Of a stretch of DNA of 64,000 bases, positions 22,536-29,190 are shown piece after piece. The DNA lies in assembly GCF_026626745.1 (NCBI RefSeq), contig NZ_JAPNJW010000002.1, positions 434,001 through 498,000 of the forward strand, read 5' to 3'. This stretch comes from Nannocystis sp. RBIL2 (lineage in GTDB: Bacteria > Myxococcota_A > Polyangia > Nannocystales > Nannocystaceae). Made by a program: the position numbers and the translations under genes. The notes under the pieces were generated by a model that worked only from the letters and a program-made list of their open reading frames with translations, was not told where the DNA came from and ran no database searches. Every line of letters begins with the position of its first letter. Positions within the stretch are counted from its first letter, which is position 1.

Positions 22536-23182
22536 CGGACCGCTGGGTTCCCCACGACGAGCGCGACCAGGTCGTCGACTTCGTGCATCGGATGTCCGAA
22601 AAGACAGAGGTGCCGCTCGTGAAGTTTGTGGGGTGGCTGGGCATCGTCGCCGTCATCACCATCGCCCGCGTCTACTACTACCTGTGCTCCGTCCTCGACG
22701 GCTACAGCCGATACGTCGTGCACTGGGAGTTCCTCGAGCGCATGACCGAGGCCGACGTCGAGCTCATCCTCCAGCGTGCCCTCGAGGCCCACCCTGGCGC
22801 TCACCCGCGGGTCATCTCCGATAACGGCTCGCAGTTCATCGCCGGCGACTTCCGCCGCTTCATCGACCTCGCCGGCCTGACCCACGTCCGGACCTCGGTG
22901 AACTACCCGCAGGCCAACGGCAAGATCGAGCGGTATCACCGGACCCTCGACAAGAACACCATCCACGCCGTCACGCCCGACGGCGCCCACGCCACCATCG
23001 CCACCCGCATCGACCACTACAACAACCACCGCCTTCACAGCGCGATCGGCTACGTCAGCCCGCGCGACAAACTCCTCGGACGCGAGACCGAGATCTGGGC
23101 CGGCCGCGATCGCAAGCTAGAGGCAGCCCGAGAGCTCCGACGCAAGCGCCGAGAATTGGACCACCTCGGCACCGCCGCGTAA
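22511..23182 (+). pseudogene. IS3-family transposase OrfB with internal deletion
   Basis: It is read by a -1 shift from orfA: DRWVPHDERDQVVDFVHRMS, then KFVGWLGI followed at once by VAVITIARVYYYLCSVLDGY. Comparison with the second copy shows that 315 bp (105 codons, in frame) are gone between about 22646 and 22649. The deletion removes the helix-turn-helix region and the segment HWHID with the first DDE Asp. The later Asp (ISDNGSQFIAGDF) and Glu (NGKIERYHR) remain. The reading frame is open to the end, but the catalytic triad is incomplete, so the enzyme should be dead. Confidence 0.85.
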
Positions 23183-23236
23183 CTTCTCTCGACCCTCCAC
23201 TTCACCCTCAGCGTCTCCGTTCGTCAACCCACCCTC

Positions 23237-23262
23237 TGTCCCGTTCACGCTGAGCCAATACA
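23237..23262 (-). repeat. IS right terminal inverted repeat
   Basis: Complement of the left end with four mismatches. The same right end recurs at 28905-28930 in the second, damaged copy. Confidence 0.85.
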
Positions 23263-23508
23263 GGAGGAGATCGAAGAACAGCGGGACCTCGAGTTGAGGT
23301 GACCGAAAAAACAGGTAGCCCCCGGCGCGCAGGACCTCGAAGGTCGAGCTCGAGGCGGCCGATGCGGGTCGAATGGTGATCAGCGCTGCCGCCCCGGCAG
23401 CGTCTTCGCCTCGGGCGGGCCACCGGAAGATGGGGCCGCCGACGGTCTCCTGTTGGAGCACGTGGAAGCGACCGTCGTCGCTCCGACCGATGACGCGGGC
23501 CCGCAACA

Positions 23509-24063
23509 TCACGAGCCCTGCGGAATCGACTTCAGGATGGCGTCGGAGATCGTGGTGCCGACCTGGGCGAGGCCTGCGCCGGCCATGATGCCGAGCGACG
23601 TGCCGATGCCCGCGTACCTCGAGGCCGTGTCGACGCGAACGCCCTGCTGCCGCTCGAGGTCACTCGGCTCGGTGAGCACGTAGGACAATCCGGCCCCGAG
23701 CACGCCGACGATGTACGGGATCGACTTGGCGAGGCCCGGGTAGTTCGGCATGACCGACGGGAGGACGAGCTCGCCGATGAACCCGACGCCAGCGCCCGCG
23801 GTGGTCAGCACCATCGTCGTCCCGCTGATGTCGGCCACGCTGCGCTCGAGCTGGTTGCCCAGCGAGGCTGCGTAGGTGTTGGCGCGCTCGGTGAGCTGGG
23901 CCGTCTTCTCCTGCGCGTCCTTCACTTCACCGCGAAGGAGCGCGTTCTCCACGTGGGCGCGAGCCAGGTCCTTGGACTCCTTGTCGGCGCCCTTGCCGAG
24001 GGTCTTGAACACGTCCTCGAGCGCATCGCGAAGGGGTTTGGGAGCATGAAGCGCAGCAGACAC
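23509..24063 (-). CDS. Coiled-coil/hydrophobic protein, first gene of the leftward row
   Basis: The 184-residue product starts at a GTG (24061-24063) with GGAGGT just upstream. The N-terminal 80 residues are charged helices (LGKGADKESKDLARAHVENA, LRGEVKDAQEKTAQLTERAN), likely coiled coil. Residues ~82-135 are hydrophobic and Gly-rich (TTMVLTTAGAGVGFIGELVL, IPYIVGVLGAGLSYVL), and a last hydrophobic helix spans ~150-175. A membrane or virion-internal protein is possible. The stop overlaps the next gene's start. It heads a minus-strand row, divergent from a two-HTH regulator 122 bases away. No family recognised. Confidence 0.65.
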   Translation of the reverse strand: MSAALHAPKPLRDALEDVFKTLGKGADKESKDLARAHVENALLRGEVKDAQEKTAQLTERANTYAASLGNQLERSVADISGTTMVLTTAGAGVGFIGELVLPSVMPNYPGLAKSIPYIVGVLGAGLSYVLTEPSDLERQQGVRVDTASRYAGIGTSLGIMAGAGLAQVGTTISDAILKSIPQGS

Positions 24064-24185
24064 AGGACCTCCATCTCATCGAGCACGACCGCGGCTCGGT
24101 GAGATGAAGGTGACGAAGTTGATGATGCGAGTCGCCGGTATTTAGGCTAGTCCGATCACATGATTTCCGGTAGGATGGCGCGAGA

Positions 24186-25004
24186 GTGCGAGCGGTGAAC
24201 TTGGAGCTGACGCCCATCCATTGTGCGCAGATCCGCAAGGGACTGCGGCTGTCGGTCAAAACTCTCGCCGACGTCCTGGCGGTGTACCCCAAGACGGTCG
24301 ACAACTGGGAACGGCGCCAGCGCAGTTGGGCGAGCGGCCTCGCCGGCGACTTCATGGCTGCGCTCGGATTCGCAATGTGCCATCTGGGCCCTGATCAAGC
24401 GTGGGGCCCTGCGTGGCTGTCTCGGCGTCAACGACTCGTCTGGATCCTCCGCGCTGCGGCAACAGCAAGCCGCGATAGCTGTCTGGGCAGAGTCTCGATG
24501 GTCCCGACATTCCTCGAGGCGCTTCAGCCGCAGGGACGCATCCGCTACCGTGTCGCCGCCCGCGACGAGCTCGAGGTCGAAGGGGAGGGGCCATCGCCGC
24601 GCGTCTGCCTCCGCGTCCGTCGACGACTTGGGCTCCAGATGAAAGAGCTCGCGCAGCTGCTCGCGGTCAGCGACAACACCATCGCCACCTGGGAGCGCGG
24701 GCAGCCGGTGCATGGCCTCGAGGCCGACGTCTATTGCGCGCTGGACGCGAGCCTGCAGCGACACGACCGGGCGGCGGCGTGGGGCGCTTCAGGCCTGGCG
24801 CGGCACCGTCGCCTGATGCATGTCCTTCAACACGGCCTCGCGGCGGATCCAACGACGTGCCCCGCTCCGCCGCCCGAGCTGTGCCTGCCAGAGCCCTTGC
24901 CGCTGTTGCCCGGGACGATGCTCCGCGTCCGCCCGGAGAACCTGGACAGGAGGGAGTCGTGGACGATAGACGGAAGCGACCCAGCGAAGCGATCGAGGCC
25001 CTGA
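24186..25004 (+). CDS. Regulator with two XRE-type helix-turn-helix domains
   Basis: The GTG start (24186) gives MRAVNLELTPIHCAQIRKGL. Helix-turn-helix 1 (about residues 10-45) has LRLSVKTLADVLAVYPKTVD and NWERRQRSW. Helix-turn-helix 2 (about 140-175) has LGLQMKELAQLLAVSDNTIA and TWERGQPV. The repeated WER-x-Q motif at the end of each shows internal duplication. The 272-residue protein is cytoplasmic with a Pro-rich C-terminus. It is divergent from the leftward row at 24063, so it is a good candidate to control that row from the 122-bp gap, perhaps as a phage-type repressor. Confidence 0.75.
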   Translation: MRAVNLELTPIHCAQIRKGLRLSVKTLADVLAVYPKTVDNWERRQRSWASGLAGDFMAALGFAMCHLGPDQAWGPAWLSRRQRLVWILRAAATASRDSCLGRVSMVPTFLEALQPQGRIRYRVAARDELEVEGEGPSPRVCLRVRRRLGLQMKELAQLLAVSDNTIATWERGQPVHGLEADVYCALDASLQRHDRAAAWGASGLARHRRLMHVLQHGLAADPTTCPAPPPELCLPEPLPLLPGTMLRVRPENLDRRESWTIDGSDPAKRSRP

Positions 25005-25144
25005 AGGAGGAGCTCGACCACCTCCTCGACGCAGCTCGGGAGACCGCGGCACGCCTGGAGCAGGCGTTCGAGGGCCTACGGACGGCAGGTCAGCACGCCC
25101 GCGCGATTCTCCGTAATCTTTGGACGGGGAGCGCGCGAGGGTAG
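24959..25144 (+). CDS. Small coiled-coil protein, overlapping the regulator gene
   Basis: The GTG at 24959-24961 follows a strong ribosome site (GGAGGGAG, 3-4 bases spacing) inside the 3' end of the regulator gene, in another frame (46-bp overlap). The 61-residue product DDRRKRPSEAIEALKEELDH, LLDAARETAARLEQAFEGLR is an amphipathic coiled coil with heptad Leu/Ala. The ribosome site and clean helical periodicity argue that it is a real, translationally coupled partner of the regulator. Confidence 0.6.
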   Translation: MDDRRKRPSEAIEALKEELDHLLDAARETAARLEQAFEGLRTAGQHARAILRNLWTGSARG

Positions 25145-25342
25145 GGTTGTCCCTAAGTAGGCTAGGCGCGTCAGCCTCGGCGACCGCGGCCTCTGCCCGG
25201 ATGCTCGTCCGGCTCTGGTGAGGGCGCTCCACGTCGAGTCTCTAGCAGCGACGGCGCCCAAGGGAGGTCACTCGCCTGCTTCAGGAGGGGGACCGTCCCC
25301 CTCGCCGGGCTTGCTCGGAGGGTTGGCTTGGCGGACTCCTCG

Positions 25343-25828
25343 TCAGCAGAGGAACTCTCCATCCTCGTCGAGAAAACATTCGAGCGACTCATCACCTTGA
25401 GTGATCGTGAGTTCGGCCAGCGTGACGTCGATGTCCTCGATCGTGGCGGTCCAATTGGAATTCGGGCAGACACCGGTCGCCACGTCTGGGATCTCAAAGA
25501 GGGCGTCGATAGTCTCGCTCTCCAACAAGAGCTGGAATCCGATCGAAAAATCGCTCGGTACCTCCTTGCTGGTCGGTTCGTTCCCGCCGAAATTCGCGCA
25601 CATCACCGTATGCGTGGCCAACAAAAAGAAAGTGAGTTCGACAAATTCGTGCTTCTTTAGCCCGTCGAGCGTGCCGGAGATGCCGACGATCAGCTCGTCG
25701 CCGTCGGCTTCCAGGATCAACGTCGGGCCAGCGACGAAGTGAATGTCAGCCGCCCACGCAGGGGTCACGGCGACGAGGTCGACGAGCAAGAGAGACGAGA
25801 CCAAGGCGGCGGATTTTGGCATGGACAT
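25343..25828 (-). CDS. Secreted hypothetical protein, 161 aa
   Basis: A Sec signal peptide (MSMPKSAALVSSLLLVDLVA, VTPAWAA) is cleaved after AWA near residue 27. The mature part is acidic and beta-rich (HFVAGPTLILEADGDELIVG, HEFVELTFFLLATHTVMCAN) with four Cys that could form two disulfides. It ends SLECFLDEDGEFLC. There is no lipobox, so it is periplasmic or released. Base composition is a little lower in GC than neighbours. No family recognised. Confidence 0.7.
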   Translation of the reverse strand: MSMPKSAALVSSLLLVDLVAVTPAWAADIHFVAGPTLILEADGDELIVGISGTLDGLKKHEFVELTFFLLATHTVMCANFGGNEPTSKEVPSDFSIGFQLLLESETIDALFEIPDVATGVCPNSNWTATIEDIDVTLAELTITQGDESLECFLDEDGEFLC

Positions 25829-26062
25829 GGTCGGTGGTTCCTGTCACATCTCAGTCTAGATGAGCTCGCTAGCCCGTGGAGCACAGGGCGACGCCTGTCT
25901 GCACGGGTCGACGGAAACGTCGTCTCGCCGGGCCGGCCGCGAATATGGATGCTTTTGCGCAGAGGGCGCGGTGAGCCCGTGGAGACGCCCTGGAGGTCTG
26001 CTCCCTCGCACTCGGCGAAGGCCGTCAATCGAGCGGAGGCGCGGTGCAGCCGGGCTGGCTGG

Positions 26063-26800
26063 TCATCGGTCGCCAGGCGCGCTCTGGATTCTTGAAAGAG
26101 CTGCTGCAAGGTCTGCGTGGCCGCGCTCGGGCCACACGACGTCGAGGAACACCAGGAGGTCCCCTGCGAGCCCCTCGCGTCGCACGCCGTGGCCTCTCAC
26201 CCTGTAGGGCCCGAAATTATTCGCTCGCAGGGGAAGGCCGATCGTTTCGTCGGGCCGTGCATATCGCCACACCGGGTCTGGTTCAACCGAGACGATGCGC
26301 AGCAACAAGTCCCCGGGTGGCGAACCGCGCCCCCCGCCGCCGAGGACGTGGAGCAGGGCACCCACCGCCGCGCCCTGGGGGACGTCGACGAACATTTCTT
26401 GCGTGCCCTCGGGTCGTGGCACGTTGATGCGCGTCCGGCCGCCGCGCAGCATCGTCAGGAACGGGAAGCTGATTTCCCGGTACTCGTCGACGCCGGGTGG
26501 AGCAGGGGGCCGAGCTCGTGTTCGTGGCGCCTGCGGGGGAGCCGCCGCCCGCCCTGGGGGCGCGGGCGTCTCCATTGCGGTGCCTGTCTCGCTGTGTGCT
26601 GATTCAGCGAGACGGTCTATTTCACGATTCAGCGTATCGCGGGCGACGTTTATCTGCTTCTGGAACTCGTCGAATTGCGTCGAACTCTTGTGGTGATCGG
26701 GGTGAAAAGCGAGCGCCAGGCGGCGATGCGCCCGTTTGACCTCGTCGCGGCCCGCGCAGGCGCTTACGCCCAAAATCTGGCGCGCTTCATCGAGCGTCAC
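26063..26800 (-). CDS. DnaJ-like J-domain co-chaperone (type II)
   Basis: Residues 2-68 are a J domain (LDEARQILGVSACAGRDEVK, RAHRRLALAFHPDHH) with the essential HPD at 33-35, which stimulates Hsp70 ATP hydrolysis. A Pro/Ala linker (about 75-105) follows, then one C-terminal substrate-binding barrel (YREISFPFLTMLRGGRTRIN, DVPQGAAVGALLHVLGGGGR, GDLLLRIVSVEPDPVWR). No CxxCxGxG zinc motif is present, so it is CbpA/type-II-like but shorter (245 aa). No dnaK is adjacent, so it is probably an accessory co-chaperone. Divergent from the coiled-coil gene at 26862. Its linker region has a degraded copy at 3.1 kb. Confidence 0.85.
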   Translation of the reverse strand: MTLDEARQILGVSACAGRDEVKRAHRRLALAFHPDHHKSSTQFDEFQKQINVARDTLNREIDRLAESAHSETGTAMETPAPPGRAAAPPQAPRTRARPPAPPGVDEYREISFPFLTMLRGGRTRINVPRPEGTQEMFVDVPQGAAVGALLHVLGGGGRGSPPGDLLLRIVSVEPDPVWRYARPDETIGLPLRANNFGPYRVRGHGVRREGLAGDLLVFLDVVWPERGHADLAAALSRIQSAPGDR

Positions 26801-26861
26801 AATAGAGGTGATAATAACTGAATTGATCCGGATCGAATTGAAGAAAATCCCCCAATATGCG

Positions 26862-27842
26862 ATGCTGCAAAATGTGGCGCTGGACGATGACCTGCGAGCG
26901 GATAATGGTTCCGATGAAACCGGATCTTTCTCTGGGAGTTCGGACGCGCCGCGAACCTTCAGCCGCCTGGTGGTGACGCAGGTGCAGCGAGGCCCGCCCA
27001 GCCGTCTCGCGCGCGAGCTCGGGGTGCAGGGACGGCCGATGTTGAGCGTGTTGATCGCGCCGACGCCGCCCGCGCTCGCGCGGCAGTCGCTCGAGGTTCA
27101 CGACCGGTCGGCGCGCCTGCGCGTGTTCGTAGACGGCGCGGAGGTGACCGACACCTTCGACGACCTGGGCGCGGACCTCCCGCACGCGAGCAGCGCGACG
27201 CCGCTACAAGACGTCGAAGTCGTCGGGCTGCGTCAGCAGGTCGAGGAGCAACGCACGAACCTGCGGCAGCTGGAGTCGCAGACGAGCGCCGCAACGCGAT
27301 TCCTCGAGCTCCTGATGAAGGAGATCGCGGAAGCACAGGCTCGGCACGCCAAGGTACAGACCGCGCTCGAGCAGGCAACGAAGACGACGCAGGGGCACGC
27401 CCAAGACCTGCAGGACAAGGAGATGCGCCACGTCCTCGCGCAGGTCGAAGAGCTGCACAGGCTCGACAAGGAGCAGGTGAAGAAGCTGCACGAGCTCGCG
27501 CAGGAGTCGATCACCATGATCGGGGTGTCGACGCAGTTGCAGGCGGCGATGCGCGCGAGCCTGCGGCCCCAGACCTGGCGCGACACCATCACCGCCACCA
27601 AGGAGCTCCTGCAGGCCGTCGCACAGGGTCCGGTGGCTGTCCTGGCGACGGGCTGGATGCAGTCGATGGTTGCGCAGAAGCGCGGTCACGACGTGTCGGT
27701 GGCGCAGGTCCTCCCGGTCACCCACACGGCCGCGGTCGTCGGCGACTTCCTCGAAGGACAGGTTCCGCTCGAGGCGGTTGCGCACGTGCTGCAGACCCAC
27801 CTGGCGCGCGCGACCGTGGTTCAGCAGGGGCGCGGCTCATAG
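26862..27842 (+). CDS. Coiled-coil hypothetical protein
   Basis: I start at the ATG 26862 (MLQNVALDDDLRADNGSDET); the frame is open further up but is AT-richer there and lacks a better start. Residues ~30-110 form a small globular part (RTFSRLVVTQVQRGPPSRLA, LEVHDRSARLRVFVDGAEVT). Residues ~115-225 are a long heptad coiled coil (LRQQVEEQRTNLRQLESQTS, KEMRHVLAQVEELHRLDKEQ). The C-terminus is Val/Ala-rich (VAVLATGWMQSMVAQKR). No signal peptide. Divergent from the J-domain gene, which suggests shared control. Family unknown. Confidence 0.65.
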   Translation: MLQNVALDDDLRADNGSDETGSFSGSSDAPRTFSRLVVTQVQRGPPSRLARELGVQGRPMLSVLIAPTPPALARQSLEVHDRSARLRVFVDGAEVTDTFDDLGADLPHASSATPLQDVEVVGLRQQVEEQRTNLRQLESQTSAATRFLELLMKEIAEAQARHAKVQTALEQATKTTQGHAQDLQDKEMRHVLAQVEELHRLDKEQVKKLHELAQESITMIGVSTQLQAAMRASLRPQTWRDTITATKELLQAVAQGPVAVLATGWMQSMVAQKRGHDVSVAQVLPVTHTAAVVGDFLEGQVPLEAVAHVLQTHLARATVVQQGRGS

Positions 27843-27927
27843 AGATCGGCCGTACCGATCTCGCTGAACAACCACACAGGGGCCGATCTGCGTGACTCGC
27901 GGACCCCGGCTGAACTCCATTTTGCCG

Positions 27928-27941
27928 ATAATATATATTAT
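27928..27941. other. 14-bp perfect A/T palindrome
   Basis: ATAATATATATTAT is its own complement and stands in a ~35-base A/T-rich patch in GC-rich DNA. It lies between the coiled-coil gene and the truncated left side of the second IS copy. It could be an operator, a strong -10 region or the scar of an IS end. Confidence 0.4.
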
Positions 27942-27982
27942 GTTAAGTTAAAGAGAACGGGCAGCCAGGGGGGCCTCACAGC

Positions 27983-28930
27983 ATGTCGGTCGTCGACTTC
28001 GTGCACAGGCTGTCCGAAAAGACAGAGGTGCCACTCGTGAAGTTCGTGAAGTGGCTGGGCATCGCCCGCGCCAAGTTCTACGAGTGGCGCCGCCGATACG
28101 GCAAGCTCAACGAGCACAATGGCAAGACCCCGCGCGACCACTGGATCGAGCCCTGGGAGCGTCAGGCGATCGTCGACTATTTCGACACGCACCCGCTCGA
28201 GGGCTATCGGCGGCTGACCTTCATGATGCTCGACGACGACGTCGTCGCCGTCAGCCCTGCGACCGCCTACCGCGTCCTGCGGGCGGCCGGTCGCCTCGAT
28301 CGTCATCGACCGAAGCCGAGCAAGAAGGGCACCGGCTTCGTCCAGCCCCTCGGCCCGCACGTGCACTGGCACATCGACATCGCCGTCATCACCATCGCCC
28401 GCGTCTACTACTACCTGTGCTCCGTCCTCGACGGCTACAGCCGATACGTCGTGCACTGGGAGTTCCTCGATCGCATGACCGAGGCCGACGTCGAGCTCAT
28501 CCTCCAGCGCGCCCTCGAGGTCCACCCGGGCGCTCACCCGCGGGTCATCTCCGACAACGGCTCGCAGTTCATCGCCGGCGACTTCCGCCGCTTCATCGAC
28601 CTCGCCGGCCTGACCCACGTCCGGACCTCGGTGAACTACCCCCCAGGCCAACGGCAAGATCGAGCGGTATCACCGGACCCTCGACAAGAACACCATCCAC
28701 GCCGTCACGCCCGACGGCCAATTCTCGGCGCTTGCGTCGGAGCTCTCGGGCTGCCTCTAGCTTGCGATCGCGGCCGGCCCAGATCTCGGTCTCGCGTCCG
28801 AGGAGTTTGTCGCGCGGGCTGACGTAGCCGATCGCGCTGTGAAGGCGTAACTTCTCTCGACCCTCCACTTCACCCTCAGCGTCTCCGTTCGTCAACCCAC
28901 CCTCTGTCCCGTTCACGCTGAGCCAATACA
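27983..28930 (+). mobile_element. Second IS3-family copy: no left end, internal inversion
   Basis: Homology to the 22.1-kb element starts at about 27989 and ends at the shared right terminus 28930. orfA and the left inverted repeat are missing. The orfB N-terminus is complete here: MSVVDFVHRLSEKTEVPLVK, FYEWRRRYGKLNEHNGKTPR, EGYRRLTFMML and HWHID with the first catalytic Asp. A C-run at 28639-28644 shifts the frame after VRTSVNYP. The block 28718-28844 (127 bp) is the reverse complement of 23033-23159 of the other copy, and some sequence before it is deleted. The element is inactive. Confidence 0.85.
28718..28844 (-). repeat. Inverted block inside the second IS copy
   Basis: These 127 bases read as the complement of the orfB 3' end (copy 1, 23033-23159) while both flanks stay in the normal direction. 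On the minus strand it encodes LHSAIGYVSPRDKLLGRETE. The stretch 28931-29190 to the right of the element holds no gene I can support. Confidence 0.85.
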
Positions 28931-29190
28931 AAATCAACCCGAGCTCCTGCTCGATGGATGATGACATCCGGTGATTGATGAAGCGCGCCGCGTTCGTCGA
29001 GCGCGGACAGCAAATCGCTATGATCTCGAGCTCACTAACGGAAACGCTCCCGCTCTCGCGCCGAATCTGCCAGTAATTCCCGCCGGCTCGCCAGCTCGGT
29101 TCCGACGCGCCGCGGCGGCGAGCTCCTGGTCGTACGGCGCTACCGTCGTCCTGTTTTTGTAAAAACAAGCCGATCGACGCCGTCGTGCGC

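Larger units (their letters stand above)
22146..23262 (+). mobile_element. IS3-family insertion sequence, complete ends, 1117 bp
   Basis: The imperfect terminal inverted repeats are TGTTTTGGCTCAGCTGGAAT... at 22146-22171 and the complement of 23237-23262 (TGTATTGGCTCAGCGTGAAC...), 22 of 26 bases identical. GGAG occurs directly outside both ends (22142-22145 and 23263-23266) as a 4-bp target duplication. Inside are orfA and a damaged orfB, with an A7 slippery site at their junction. It inserted near the 3' end of a small gene of the leftward row. The transposase has lost its first catalytic Asp, so the element is not autonomous. Confidence 0.9.
22131..23512 (-). pseudogene. Small beta-rich gene interrupted by the IS element
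   Basis: The 5' part (23512-23263) encodes MMLRARVIGRSDDGRFHVLQ and AALITIRPASAASSSTFEVL up to LEVPLFFDLL. If the insertion and one copy of the GGAG target duplication are removed, the frame continues PQR and stops at 22131-22133, giving an 86-residue protein exactly in phase. Its start (GTG 23512 or ATG 23509) overlaps the stop of the upstream 184-residue gene, so they were one operon. With the element in place the frame runs into its right end. The loss is only three codons, so a near-normal protein with an altered tail may still be produced. Confidence 0.75.

Noticed and set aside
28593..29168. Minus-strand gene across the second IS right end
   Set aside because: It is the inverted orfB block plus antisense of the IS end; no independent start or motif.
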